Shown piece by piece: positions 1 through 7,679 of a stretch of DNA of 34,944 nucleotides. Both the position numbers and the translations under genes were made by a program. The stretch's first letter is position 1; every line of letters begins with the position of its first letter. The stretch is from Alphaproteobacteria bacterium (GTDB taxonomy: Bacteria > Pseudomonadota > Alphaproteobacteria > Rhizobiales > Aestuariivirgaceae): positions 1-34,944 of the forward strand of contig JAHEBA010000033.1 of NCBI GenBank assembly GCA_024642465.1, in the 5' to 3' direction. The notes under the pieces are model-generated. The model made no database searches. It was not told where the DNA came from and saw only the letters and a program-made list of their open reading frames with translations.

Positions 1-335
1 GGTTCCAGCCGGCCTATGCCCGCTTCTGAAAACTTGATCACCGGCATTGCTGCACACCACTTCCACACAACATGCGCGCGCCCTGTCACCCTTATAGCGC
101 CGCCGCCGGTGATTCACGCCAGCACCTGCTCACATCCGGTCACGAACTGCATGCGCGTACGCCTGGTCAAGCCGTTTTCGCCAGCCCAACAAGACTGCCT
201 GCAATCGGCCAGGCCGATTGCGTGCTTTGGCTTGAATGGATATTGCACCTTCGCTGCCCGATCCTTTGTTCATTGCCGGACTCAGCAAAGTGAGCTGGCG
301 GCAGTGCAGGCGACTACGACAAGGCACACACCATC
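1..335. other. Stretch without a recognisable gene
   Basis: Open frames run through this stretch on both strands, but none has a convincing ribosome binding site, family resemblance or domain. The longest, on the plus strand from about 16 to 339, is rich in His, Pro and Cys with no regular pattern, which is typical of non-coding high-GC DNA. The window edge may cut an upstream gene, but no clear C-terminus of a known family is visible here. No tRNA, terminator or repeat was seen. Confidence 0.5.
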
Positions 336-604
336 ATGAAGCCGTTCACCACTGGCCTCATCGCCTTCAGCTTGCTGCCTGCGCCTGCCATGGCTGGCGG
401 CACCTGCACCCGCACCACTGCTAGGTACGGCAACCCCTCACCCGCCAACCTGCTCAACACGGTTGGACAGCCGCCCGCCACTACTGTTCGGCCAAGATCA
501 TCGCCCGCCAGGTGGTTCAAATTCTCCAGCCGGCTACCGGCCAAGGAAGATTCCAGGCGCGGCAGTCGCCACTGAACTTGGCGCCGGCTTCGGTCAGCCG
601 TTGA
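336..604 (+). pseudogene. Possible frameshifted small secreted protein gene
   Basis: The ATG at 336 opens a frame whose first 22 residues look like a Sec signal peptide: a basic start, a hydrophobic core and an Ala-Met-Ala cleavage site. After about residue 45 this frame becomes Arg/Ser/Pro-rich and unconvincing. From about 470 a different plus-strand frame (codons starting at 482, 485 and so on) reads like ordinary protein, beginning YCSAKIIARQVVQ, and ends at a TGA at 602-604. Joining the two would need one frameshift near 470-480. The ribosome binding site is weak (AAGG about 10 bases upstream). The 3' end overlaps the convergent oxidoreductase gene by 11 bases. I recognise no family. It may be a decayed gene, a sequencing indel or chance. 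Confidence 0.25.
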
Positions 605-1679
605 AACGTCCCGGCGCGAAGCCCGCCAGCAACGGGTCGCGCTCGCCCGTCATGATCTCTCGCGCCACCAGTTTCCCCACCACCGGGCCAAGCGTCACAC
701 CCGAGTGCATGATGCTAACGTAAAGATCAGCTGCACCGCCGTCTCCCAGCCTCCCGATCGCCGGATACCCGTCCACCGGCATTGGCCGCACGCCATGCTT
801 GACCGTTTCGATTGCCAGGCTGTCCGCTACCCGCGGCAGGCGTTCCTTCAGCCTGCCCAGCATGCGCTGCGCCACGCCGTCCACCCCGCCGCCATCGGTA
901 ATCGCGCCGGAGAACAGGTATCCGCATATCAGCCGCCCGTCCGGAAGCTGCTTGAAGTGCACATCGGGTGACCAAATCAGGTGATTGAGCGTGAACGGCA
1001 CCGGCGAGGTCTGGATCAGCACGCCCGGCTCGTTCTTCATCGGCAATTGGTGCCCGGCCGCGCCGCACAGGTCTCCAGTACGCGTTCCAGCCGCAATGAT
1101 GGCGTCTTCCGCCGCCAAGGCACCAAGGGCCGTATGAACCTCCCAGCCCCCGGCAGCGGCGCGCGCAATACCCTCAACCGGCGTTCCCGTGAGCACCGTG
1201 GCACCCTTTGCCTGCGCCGCCGCCAGGATCAGCCCGGCCGCATGTGCCGCATCCATGTGCCCTTCATTGTCCATCAGCAGCGCTTTTTCGGGCAAATCGG
1301 CCACTTCCGGCTCCAGCCTGGCAAATTCCTGCCTGCCGATCAGCTTCACCGGATGCCCGAACCGGCCCAGTTCAGCCACCAGTGCTTCCATGCCTTCCGG
1401 CGCTGCTTCCCAGTTGATGGAGCCCGTCCAGCGCGTCTGCAGCGCACCGTCAAAGGCTCGGTCAAGCTCACGATGGGCCTCCATCGCCGCCAGTCTCAGC
1501 CGGTAATAATCTTCCCGTTCGATGAAGCTGGCATTGATCCAGCCCATCGAGCGCGACGATGCGCCGGTAGCCGGCTCATTGGCCTCGATCACCGTTACCC
1601 GCGCCCCGGCCAGCGCCAGTTCACGCGCAATGCATGCCCCGATGATGCCGGCGCCGATCACCACGACCCGCTTGCCCAT
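594..1679 (-). CDS. FAD-dependent oxidoreductase, D-amino-acid dehydrogenase (DadA)-like
   Basis: This 361-residue flavoprotein belongs to the DAO superfamily, which oxidises amines or D-amino acids to imines using FAD. The N-terminus holds the dinucleotide-binding GAGIIG motif (residues 9-14) in a beta-alpha-beta unit ending with an acidic residue at 32. A Ser/Arg-rich segment follows, ending SSRSMGWINASF, where family members contact FAD. The C-terminus has the second FAD-contacting region with a Gly-rich stretch (HSGVTLGPVVGKLVA). The start at 1679 is chosen because AGGAG lies just upstream and the residues before it (14 more codons are open) do not fit the family. The length is slightly short for DadA (about 415-430) and close to glycine/sarcosine oxidase-like members, so the substrate cannot be assigned. 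It stands alone on the minus strand. Confidence 0.85.
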   Translation of the reverse strand: MGKRVVVIGAGIIGACIARELALAGARVTVIEANEPATGASSRSMGWINASFIEREDYYRLRLAAMEAHRELDRAFDGALQTRWTGSINWEAAPEGMEALVAELGRFGHPVKLIGRQEFARLEPEVADLPEKALLMDNEGHMDAAHAAGLILAAAQAKGATVLTGTPVEGIARAAAGGWEVHTALGALAAEDAIIAAGTRTGDLCGAAGHQLPMKNEPGVLIQTSPVPFTLNHLIWSPDVHFKQLPDGRLICGYLFSGAITDGGGVDGVAQRMLGRLKERLPRVADSLAIETVKHGVRPMPVDGYPAIGRLGDGGAADLYVSIMHSGVTLGPVVGKLVAREIMTGERDPLLAGFAPGRFNG

Positions 1680-1793
1680 TGCCCTCTCCTGCTGCGTCAA
1701 AACAAAAGCCGCCCGCAGCATGGCTGCCGGGCGGCGTCATGTCAGCCGGGTTTACGCTTCAATGACGCAAAACCGCGAAAAACCTGATTCAGG

Positions 1794-1973
1794 TCAGTGC
1801 GAGCTGAGCTGCTGTTCGATGCGCTGCATCTCGTCCTTGAGCTGCAACTTTCGCCGCTTGAGCTTCGTAAGCTCGACCGTATCCACTGAAGGGTGTTGCA
1901 TAGCTTCACTGATCTGGGCTTCGAGGGTGCGGTGCTTGACACTCAATTCTTCCAGATGCGAACGAAGCGACAT
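1794..1973 (-). CDS. DUF465 (YdcH-like) small coiled-coil protein
   Basis: This 59-residue protein is almost entirely charged and helical, with the family layout of a His/Leu-rich first helix (LRSHLEELSVKHRTLE) and a second helix containing the Lys/Arg-rich LKRRKLQLKDEMQRIE motif. DUF465 proteins are short helical hairpins of unknown function found across Proteobacteria. The start at 1973 is set by AGGAG six to eight bases upstream; an upstream in-frame Met at 2003 lacks such a site. It is divergent from a second DUF465 gene starting at 2155, so the 181-base gap must carry both promoters. Confidence 0.85.
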   Translation of the reverse strand: MSLRSHLEELSVKHRTLEAQISEAMQHPSVDTVELTKLKRRKLQLKDEMQRIEQQLSSH

Positions 1974-2154
1974 GTTTAGTCTCCTTCTCTTGATGAAATT
2001 CAACCTGGAAAGTGTGCCACGCCGCGCGCTGCCTGTCGATGTGTCAGTGTCGTGAAAACGTTACATCTCGCAAACTGTTGAATGACCGCTTGCAAAAACC
2101 GCGCAATACCGGACAATTGCTGCCAATGCCTTGGCGGGAGGAAATCAGGGGCCG

Positions 2155-2364
2155 ATGAACACGATTGCCAGGAAGGACGAGCTCGTCGCGCTGCTGAATG
2201 CCCTGAAGCAGCGCCACCGCGACCTCGACATCGCAATTGATTCGCTCGAGCGCTCCGGCACCGGTGACCAGCTCCAGTTGCGCCGCCTCAAGAAGGAGAA
2301 GCTGGCGCTCAAGGATCGCATATCCCGCATTGAGGACCAGATTCTGCCCGACATCATTGCCTGA
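2155..2364 (+). CDS. DUF465 (YdcH-like) small coiled-coil protein, second copy
   Basis: This is a 69-residue helical hairpin of the same family as the gene at 1794-1973. It shares the core pattern of a first helix with a basic/His segment (LNALKQRHRDLDIAI) and a second helix with the motif LRRLKKEKLALKDRI. ATG 2155 is preferred over an in-frame TTG at 2131 because family members begin near this point. GGGAGG lies 13 bases upstream and AGGGG four bases upstream, so the exact site is uncertain. Eighty-eight bases separate it from purE downstream, so co-transcription with purEK is possible. The function of the family is unknown. Confidence 0.85.
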   Translation: MNTIARKDELVALLNALKQRHRDLDIAIDSLERSGTGDQLQLRRLKKEKLALKDRISRIEDQILPDIIA

Positions 2365-2452
2365 ATGGGTGAGCCACAAACAACCGTTGCGCCCGCACCG
2401 GCTTTTCATATAATCGCGCGCTTTCCAACAACCGGGAACGCAGGGCCGGGTC

Positions 2453-2947
2453 ATGGCAAGCAAAGCCTCCAAAGACGTCGCAATCATCATGGGCAGCCAG
2501 TCCGACTGGCCGACCATGAAGCAGGCCGCCGACATGCTCGACGAGCTTGGCGTCAGCTACGAGGCGCTGATCGTGTCCGCCCATCGCACCCCGGACCGCC
2601 TCTATTCCTTTGCCAGGGGCGCCCGCGATGCCGGCTTCAAGGTTATCATTGCCGGCGCCGGCGGTGCAGCGCACCTGCCCGGCATGACCGCCGCAATGAC
2701 GCCGCTGCCGGTGTTCGGCGTACCCGTCGAAAGCAAGGCGCTTTCAGGTGTGGACTCGCTACACTCAATTGTGCAGATGCCGGCGGGCATTCCCGTCGGT
2801 ACGCTGGCGATTGGCAAGGCTGGCGCTGCAAATGCCGCACTTTTGGCCGCCGCAGTGCTTGCATTGCACGACAAGCCATTGGCGGATCGACTCGATACAT
2901 ATCGCGCTGAGCGCACCGCCGCTGTGGCTGAAAGGCCGCAGAACTGA
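2453..2947 (+). CDS. purE: N5-carboxyaminoimidazole ribonucleotide mutase PurE (class I)
   Basis: PurE converts N5-CAIR to 4-carboxy-AIR in de novo purine synthesis, using the product of PurK encoded next door. The 164-residue length is normal for class I PurE. Visible signatures are the N-terminal phosphate-binding [13 protein letters not shown], the SAHRTPDRL segment carrying the catalytic His, the [14 protein letters not shown] loop and the [13 protein letters not shown] segment. The ATG at 2453 follows a GGGCCGGG stretch rather than a classical Shine-Dalgarno. The stop codon shares one base with the purK start (TGATG), a tight translational coupling typical of purEK. Confidence 0.97.
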   Translation: MASKASKDVAIIMGSQSDWPTMKQAADMLDELGVSYEALIVSAHRTPDRLYSFARGARDAGFKVIIAGAGGAAHLPGMTAAMTPLPVFGVPVESKALSGVDSLHSIVQMPAGIPVGTLAIGKAGAANAALLAAAVLALHDKPLADRLDTYRAERTAAVAERPQN

Positions 2948-4044
2948 TGGCCCGAAACCGCACCTTGCCGCTCGAGCGCGGCGCCACCATCGGCATCATG
3001 GGCGGCGGCCAGCTTGGCCGCATGCTGGCCATGGCGGCAGCGCGTCTCGGTTTCCGCACCCACATCTACGCCCCTGCCGGCGACAACCCTGCCTTCGCAG
3101 TTGCTCACGCCCATACCGAGGCAGGATTCGACGATGAGGCCGCGCTGAAAGCCTTTGCCGGGTCTTGCGACGTCATCACCTACGAGTGGGAGAACGTGCC
3201 CGTCAAGGCCTGCGACCTGATCGACGGTATCTGCCCGGTTCGCCCGAAACCGGACGTCCTCCGCGTCAGCCAGGACCGAGTCGCAGAGAAAACCTACATC
3301 TCCGGCTTGCGCATTCCGGTGCCGGACTTCCACCCGGTTGCCTCGCTCGGCGAACTTGGGGAAGCCGTCTCCCACATCGGCCGTCCCGCCGTGCTCAAGA
3401 CCCGCCGTTTCGGCTATGACGGCAAGGGTCAGGCCCGCATCAAGGATGGCACGGACCTCGCCGCCGCCTTCGCAGAAATCGGCGAGCAGCCCGCCATCCT
3501 GGAAGCCTTCGTGCCGTTCGAGCGCGAAGTGTCCGTGATCGCCGCCCGTGACGCGACCGGCACCATTGCCTGCTTCGATATCGCTGAAAACGTTCATGAA
3601 AACGGCATCCTTCGTTCATCCACCATCCCGGCGAAGCTGAAACCCCGCACCGCCACCCAAGGCCGCCACATCGCCGCCACCCTGCTCGATGCGCTGGACT
3701 ATGTGGGCGTCATCGGCGTCGAGATGTTCCTGTCCGTGAAGGGCGGCGAAGAAAGCCTGATGGTCAACGAAATCGCCCCGCGCGTGCACAATTCCGGCCA
3801 CTGGACCGAGGCCGCCTGCCACGTTCCGCAGTTTGAACAGCATATCCGCGCCATCACCGGCTGGCCGCTCGGCGACACCCGACGCCACTCCGATTGCGTC
3901 ATGGAAAACCTGCTGGGTGACGAGATCGAGGCCACCCGCGGTCTCACCGGCATCCCCGGTGCCGTGGTGCACGATTACGGCAAGTCGGAGGTTCGTGCAG
4001 GCCGGAAAATGGGCCACGTTACCCGGCTCAAACTGCGCAAATAA
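2947..4044 (+). CDS. purK: N5-carboxyaminoimidazole ribonucleotide synthase PurK
   Basis: PurK is the ATP-grasp ligase that makes N5-CAIR from AIR, ATP and bicarbonate. It supplies PurE. The 365-residue product shows the N-terminal pre-ATP-grasp Rossmann-like segment (GIMGGGQLGRMLAMAA), the YEWENVP motif, the ATP-grasp Lys in VLKTRRFGYDGKGQ and the Mg/ATP-binding VNEIAPRVHNSGHWT segment near the C-terminal third. All are diagnostic of PurK rather than PurT. The ATG overlaps the purE stop by one base. About 200 bases without a gene separate it from rpsU, with two small hairpins in between. Confidence 0.97.
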   Translation: MARNRTLPLERGATIGIMGGGQLGRMLAMAAARLGFRTHIYAPAGDNPAFAVAHAHTEAGFDDEAALKAFAGSCDVITYEWENVPVKACDLIDGICPVRPKPDVLRVSQDRVAEKTYISGLRIPVPDFHPVASLGELGEAVSHIGRPAVLKTRRFGYDGKGQARIKDGTDLAAAFAEIGEQPAILEAFVPFEREVSVIAARDATGTIACFDIAENVHENGILRSSTIPAKLKPRTATQGRHIAATLLDALDYVGVIGVEMFLSVKGGEESLMVNEIAPRVHNSGHWTEAACHVPQFEQHIRAITGWPLGDTRRHSDCVMENLLGDEIEATRGLTGIPGAVVHDYGKSEVRAGRKMGHVTRLKLRK

Positions 4045-4118
4045 CAAGGTTTTTTGCGAGCAATTGCCGCGTTTGCCTCTCGACAAGCGTGCCTTCATCT
4101 GGTAACCACAGGCCCAAT

Positions 4119-4182
4119 CAGGACGGGTTCTGCCTGTCCTGCTGGTGGTGTTTGTCCCTTTCGGGTACATTCTCACGAATGT
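4119..4182 (+). other. Two small hairpins between purK and rpsU
   Basis: The first hairpin pairs 4119-4127 (CAGGACGGG) with 4133-4141 (CCTGTCCTG) around a 5-base loop; it has eight Watson-Crick pairs and one G-U. The second pairs ACATTC (4167-4172) with GAATGT (4177-4182) around TCAC. Neither is followed by a T-run, so they are not classical intrinsic terminators. They lie in what would be the untranslated leader of rpsU and could be processing or regulatory structures, or chance. Confidence 0.3.
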
Positions 4183-4246
4183 CCGCCCGGGCACCGCTTC
4201 CAGTTGCTGATATATCGATCTAACGCCAACACGGGGATTTTTGCCT

Positions 4247-4474
4247 GTGCATGTAATTGTACGTGACAACAATGTCGACCAGGCGCTCAAGGCGCTGAAG
4301 AAGAAGATGCAGCGCGAAGGCATCTTCCGTGAAATGAAGCTGCGCGGCCACTTCGAAAAGCCGTCCGAGAAGAAGGCGCGCGAAAAGGCTGAAGCCATCC
4401 GCCGCGCCCGCAAGCTGGCCCGCAAGCGCATGCAGCGCGAAGGCATGCTCGTCGCCGGCCGCCGCGGCAAGTAA
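4247..4474 (+). CDS. rpsU: 30S ribosomal protein bS21
   Basis: This small, very basic protein is bS21 of the 30S subunit, which helps initiation by supporting the anti-Shine-Dalgarno region. The sequence [21 protein letters not shown] followed by an Arg/Lys-rich tail is diagnostic. The GTG at 4247 is chosen as the start because GGGGA (4233-4237) lies nine bases upstream and the family begins MxVxVRDNN. A TTG at 4241 is too close to that site, and the ATG at 4251 is out of frame. The product is 75 residues. It is probably a single-gene unit with its own promoter in the 4045-4246 gap. Confidence 0.95.
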   Translation: MHVIVRDNNVDQALKALKKKMQREGIFREMKLRGHFEKPSEKKAREKAEAIRRARKLARKRMQREGMLVAGRRGK

Positions 4475-4515
4475 GTTTTCTCACCCGTTCGAGGGTTGTC
4501 TCAAGCTCGCTGACC

Positions 4516-4535
4516 GCCCGGTCACGCGGGCTTTA
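4516..4535. terminator. Weak terminator-like hairpin after rpsU
   Basis: GCCCG (4516-4520) pairs with CGGGC (4527-4531) around a six-base loop and is followed by TTTAA. It sits between the convergent ends of rpsU and the cyclase gene, so it could serve either strand. The stem is short, so confidence is limited. Confidence 0.35.
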
Positions 4536-4564
4536 AGCGTTTGCGGGGTCACCTAGTCTCACCG

Positions 4565-5740
4565 CTATCCGCGGCCAGGCTCGACAAGACCGAATATCTC
4601 GACCGCGCTCGCCACGCCCCGCACTTGGTGCTGTCCACGCGCGGCAAACAGGTCCGGAGCATGCCGGGCCACCGAGGCCGTGGCCAGAACCCGGTCGCCG
4701 ATCGATTTGGTAAGCCCTTCAACCCGGCTGGCCACGTTGACGGCGCCGCCCAGCACGGTGAAATCAAGCCTGCCCTGGCTGCCGATGTTGCCATAACTCA
4801 CCTTCCCGGCATTGATGCCGATACCGATGTCGAGCCGCGATTTGCCCGCCTTGACCCGGCTTTCGTTCAGCTCCGCAAGGCCGTCGAGCACCCCTTGAGC
4901 GGCTGTTGCGGCAGCGCGGCATCGGTTTGCGCGGTCTGCCGTAGCCAGGATCGGGAAGACCGAAAGCACGCCGTCGCCCATGAACTTGAGCACGTCGCCG
5001 CCATTGGCTTCGACAGATTGCACGACCACTTCGAAATAGTCGCCCAGCGCATCGAATATCTCCTGCTCGCTTCCTGTTTCGGAAAAGGCCGTGAACCCGC
5101 GCAGGTCGGAAAACATCACGACAGCCTCGAGCGTGGTCCTTTCTCCGCGCTGAATGGATCCGTTCCAGACCGCCTCCGACGGGCCATCGCCTAGATAAGT
5201 CCGCAACAGGCTGCGGGTGGACTTGCGCATGGTGATGGGTTCCATCGCCGAGGACAGTCCGGGCTTGGCTGCTTCGATCATCGCCAGATGCGCGTCGGCA
5301 AAGCCCTCCTGAGCCCGCGTTGCAAACGTGCAGCCGTGCTGCGAGCCGTCGCCGTAGTCTAGCCAGGTTGCATAGTAATCCGTGCCGCCCGCTTCGGCGA
5401 ACTCCAGATATGAAAGGTGGTCCTTGGCAGGATCCAGTCCAAGCAGGCTCTTGTGCAGCGGGCGCTGGTACTTGACCATGTATTCAAAGGCGCTGCCGAT
5501 ATAGCCATCGGTAAGCATCGTTGCATGGGTAACGTCATAGCTTTCGGTGCCGTCGGGCGTCCACACCACGCCCCAGGCAATCAGCAGCGGATTGGCAAAG
5601 CGCTGACCGATGTTGACCCGCCACAGCGGAACACCGGAATCGATCAGCGCTGAACAGAAGTGCGACACCACCTTGATCGGATTGCCTGAACGGCGGCCTT
5701 CCGTCATCATCCAGTGATTGAGCTTGGCAACGGCATCCAT
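4565..5740 (-). CDS. Class III adenylate/guanylate cyclase
   Basis: This 391-residue protein carries a class III nucleotidyl cyclase domain in its C-terminal half (about 205-385), predicted to make cAMP (or cGMP). The two metal-binding aspartates are visible at D212 (MFSDLRGFTAFSE) and D256 (LKFMGDGVLSVF). K252 and D326 (RLDFTVLGGAVNVASR) are in the positions that select adenine in adenylate cyclases, and N335 and R339 match the transition-state Asn and Arg. The homodimer should therefore be active. The first 200 residues form a soluble Trp/Tyr-rich domain without membrane segments, resembling the N-terminal part of many rhizobial cyclases; its signal is unknown. The gene faces rpsU and has no obvious partner nearby. 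Confidence 0.93.
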   Translation of the reverse strand: MDAVAKLNHWMMTEGRRSGNPIKVVSHFCSALIDSGVPLWRVNIGQRFANPLLIAWGVVWTPDGTESYDVTHATMLTDGYIGSAFEYMVKYQRPLHKSLLGLDPAKDHLSYLEFAEAGGTDYYATWLDYGDGSQHGCTFATRAQEGFADAHLAMIEAAKPGLSSAMEPITMRKSTRSLLRTYLGDGPSEAVWNGSIQRGERTTLEAVVMFSDLRGFTAFSETGSEQEIFDALGDYFEVVVQSVEANGGDVLKFMGDGVLSVFPILATADRANRCRAAATAAQGVLDGLAELNESRVKAGKSRLDIGIGINAGKVSYGNIGSQGRLDFTVLGGAVNVASRVEGLTKSIGDRVLATASVARHAPDLFAARGQHQVRGVASAVEIFGLVEPGRG

Positions 5741-5921
5741 CCGGTCAGAGTAACTTCAAGCGCCGCCGCCGCAAAGTCACCATCTGGTGGCGCCAGAAGT
5801 TCCCAACTGGTAACCACGCCGCTTAAGCTTTTCAGCTTTCACCGAACGTAATCTTCATGGGGACGGCCCCATACTCCGGCGCATCGAGACCACTATCCCT
5901 CAACGTCCCGGAGCAAGCCCC

Positions 5922-6050
5922 ATGTCCCTCGCCCGCTTCTGCACCACCATTGCCGCACTTGTCCTGATCAGCTTCGCCATCCAGCCCGGCCAGGCCGCCA
6001 CTGCCGCCGCAATGGCTAACACGGCGAGCTTTACTCAGCCGCTGCGCTGA
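5922..6050 (+). CDS. Small predicted secreted peptide (42 residues), unrecognised
   Basis: The ATG at 5922 opens a 42-residue frame ending at TGA 6048-6050. It begins with a good Sec-type signal: Met-Ser-Leu-Ala-Arg, a hydrophobic run IAALVLISFAI, and Gln-Ala-Ala near a possible cleavage point. That leaves a mature peptide of only about 15-18 residues. The ribosome binding site is weak (GGAGC 10 bases upstream). The last 20 bases overlap the 3' end of the convergent amidotransferase gene. I recognise no family. It could be a real small exported or membrane peptide, or chance in an intergenic gap. Confidence 0.35.
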   Translation: MSLARFCTTIAALVLISFAIQPGQAATAAAMANTASFTQPLR

Positions 6051-6837
6051 GCTTCTGCCGCGGCTTGAACGGCGCGATTACCGGCGAACATCCGGTATCG
6101 GCCGAGAACGACAGCACGCTGCCTTCCGGCACCGGCGTCCACGCGCCCGGCTCGTCCCGGTCGAGCGGTTCCGACACCACCACCAGCCAGCCCGGCCCGC
6201 ACCGGTAGTACAAGGACGGCGATTGCCCGTCCGAGGAATAGCGGAACGCATGCAGCGTATGCCCGTCGCCAATGGCGGCGGCAAATTTCAGCGGTTCGGA
6301 AATCCCGTTCGACCGCATCAGGCTTTCCGCATGCGCCAGCGAAAACCGCAACGCGCCCACGGGGTCGCGCTCGCCGCCGTGCGACATCGCCATCAGGAAC
6401 AACAGTTCCGAATCCGTCGTGCCCTTGCGGTGCGCGTAAACCTTCTCGTCGATCTCGAATTCCAGCGCGCGGCGCAGCCGGTCGTAGCCGCCAATCTGGC
6501 CATTGTGCATGAACATCCACTTGCCCATCACGAACGGATGGCAATTGGCCCGAGACACCGGCGTACCGGTGGACGAGCGCACGTGGGCAAAGAAGAAGCG
6601 CGAACGGATCTGCTGGCAAAGGCCGCGCAGGTTGTCGTCATTCCACGCCGGAAACGGCTCGCGGAACAGACCCGGCACGTCGCGCTCGCCATACCAGCCC
6701 ACGCCGAAACCGTCGCCATTGGTTTCGATCTTGGCCTCGTGCGCCTTCAGGCTCTGAGCCATCAACGAATGCTTGGGCTCGGTGACGAGCGTGTCGAGGT
6801 AGACGGGCTCACCCCGGTAGACCAGCCAGCGGCACAT
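6031..6837 (-). CDS. Class II glutamine amidotransferase, YafJ/EgtC-like
   Basis: This 268-residue protein is a stand-alone Ntn-type glutaminase domain. The catalytic nucleophile is Cys2, directly after the initiator Met (MCRWLVYRGEP), so the Met must be removed for activity. Other glutaminase features are NGDGFGVGWYG, the RSSTGTPVSRANCHPF segment (Arg and His/Pro in the glutamine pocket) and FMHNGQIGGYD, which carries the oxyanion Asn and Gly. The family includes YafJ (DUF3412-independent, function unclear) and EgtC of ergothioneine synthesis. No egtB or egtD is in the window, so EgtC is not supported. It is followed after a short gap by the upstream-located DUF6356 gene on the same strand. 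Confidence 0.88.
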   Translation of the reverse strand: MCRWLVYRGEPVYLDTLVTEPKHSLMAQSLKAHEAKIETNGDGFGVGWYGERDVPGLFREPFPAWNDDNLRGLCQQIRSRFFFAHVRSSTGTPVSRANCHPFVMGKWMFMHNGQIGGYDRLRRALEFEIDEKVYAHRKGTTDSELLFLMAMSHGGERDPVGALRFSLAHAESLMRSNGISEPLKFAAAIGDGHTLHAFRYSSDGQSPSLYYRCGPGWLVVVSEPLDRDEPGAWTPVPEGSVLSFSADTGCSPVIAPFKPRQKLSAAAE

Positions 6838-6856
6838 CAGGCGTTGTCCATTGCTG

Positions 6857-7084
6857 TCAGGCGTTATTGGCGTTGCCGCGATTCGCGATGCGCGGATACA
6901 ACTCCTTTACCGTACGGCTTGCCGTGCTTTCAAATGCAAACGGCAGCAGTCCGTGCACCAGCGCGGCAATGCCGGCACCGATCAGTTTTAGCCCGAACCT
7001 GCTGGCAAACATGAAATGTTCGCCATAGCTCTCGCCCACGCTGCTGGGATGATCGAGGAAGGCGGCTTCGATTGTGCGTTTCAT
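6857..7084 (-). CDS. DUF6356 family membrane-associated protein
   Basis: This 75-residue protein has the recognisable alphaproteobacterial pattern FLDHPSSVGESYGEHFMFA, then one hydrophobic segment (LKLIGAGIAALVHGLLPFAF), then a polar tail with RTVKELYPRI. I match it to DUF6356 from memory of that pattern; the function is unknown. The start at 7084 is chosen because GGGAGA lies about six bases upstream; two in-frame upstream Mets at 7111 and 7156 have no such site. It is divergent from the Lrp/AsnC gene at 7210 and upstream of the amidotransferase on the same strand, possibly co-transcribed with it. Confidence 0.75.
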   Translation of the reverse strand: MKRTIEAAFLDHPSSVGESYGEHFMFASRFGLKLIGAGIAALVHGLLPFAFESTASRTVKELYPRIANRGNANNA

Positions 7085-7166
7085 CAGGTCTCTCCCTGTT
7101 CCGGTTGTCATGAACAATCTAGCCGCGGCCTGATCGAATTGGCTCCCAAATTTCAATCTGATTCGC

Positions 7167-7192
7167 TATAATATTGGGACAGTTTCCCACAA
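7167..7192. promoter_or_regulatory. Divergent promoter/operator: TATAAT and inverted repeat
   Basis: A perfect TATAAT (7167-7172) lies upstream of the regulator start at 7210 and overlaps an imperfect inverted repeat, TATTGGGA (7172-7179) against TCCCACAATA (7185-7194), centred near 7182. On the other strand TTGTGG and TATAGC are spaced by 16 bases and point toward the DUF6356 gene. Lrp/AsnC proteins often bind such repeats in their own control region, so this is a plausible operator for autoregulation and control of the divergent gene. No good -35 is seen for the plus strand. Confidence 0.45.
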
Positions 7193-7209
7193 TAGCTGGA
7201 AAATGACAG

Positions 7210-7671
7210 ATGCTTGACCAGATTGACCGAAAACTGCTGACATTGCTTCAGGAAGACGCCAGCCTGTCGCTCAACGAACTGGCCGAACAGGTCAACCTGT
7301 CGCGCAACGCCTGCTGGAACCGCATCCGGCAAATGGAGGACAAGGGCATCATCGTGGGCCGCGTCACGCTGCTCGACCCCGAGGCGCTGAATGTAGGGCT
7401 CACCGTATTCATCGCCGTGCGCACCAACCATCACACCGCCGAATGGCTCGAGACCTTCCGTGCTGCAGTGCGCGACCTGCCCGAGATCATCGGCATCTAT
7501 CGCACCACCGGAGACACCGACTACCTGCTGCAGGCAGTCGTGCCCAGCATGAAGGCCTACGATGCGCTCTACCAGCGCCTCATCTCGCGGGTGGAACTGT
7601 CCGACGTGTCGTCCAGCTTCGTGATGGAAGAAATCAAGCGCACCACGGTGCTGCCGCTCGGCTACGCCTGA
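7210..7671 (+). CDS. Lrp/AsnC family transcriptional regulator
   Basis: This 153-residue regulator has the standard layout. The N-terminal winged helix-turn-helix (about 1-60) opens LDQIDRKLLTLLQEDASLS and its recognition helix is near LSRNACWNRIRQMEDKG. The C-terminal RAM/ligand-binding domain (about 65-145) contains the GDTDYLLQAV segment, which forms the effector pocket in amino-acid-responsive members. Such proteins assemble as octamers or tetramers and control amino acid metabolism. The ligand and targets are not deducible here. The likely direct target is the divergent DUF6356 gene, given the shared inverted repeat at 7172-7194. It converges on the hydrolase gene with an eight-base gap. 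Confidence 0.93.
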   Translation: MLDQIDRKLLTLLQEDASLSLNELAEQVNLSRNACWNRIRQMEDKGIIVGRVTLLDPEALNVGLTVFIAVRTNHHTAEWLETFRAAVRDLPEIIGIYRTTGDTDYLLQAVVPSMKAYDALYQRLISRVELSDVSSSFVMEEIKRTTVLPLGYA

Positions 7672-7679
7672 CGCGCGTT

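Noticed and set aside
6031..6837. Assignment of the amidotransferase as EgtC (ergothioneine)
   Set aside because: No egtB, egtD or other ergothioneine gene is in the window, and the glutaminase motifs are shared with YafJ-type proteins.
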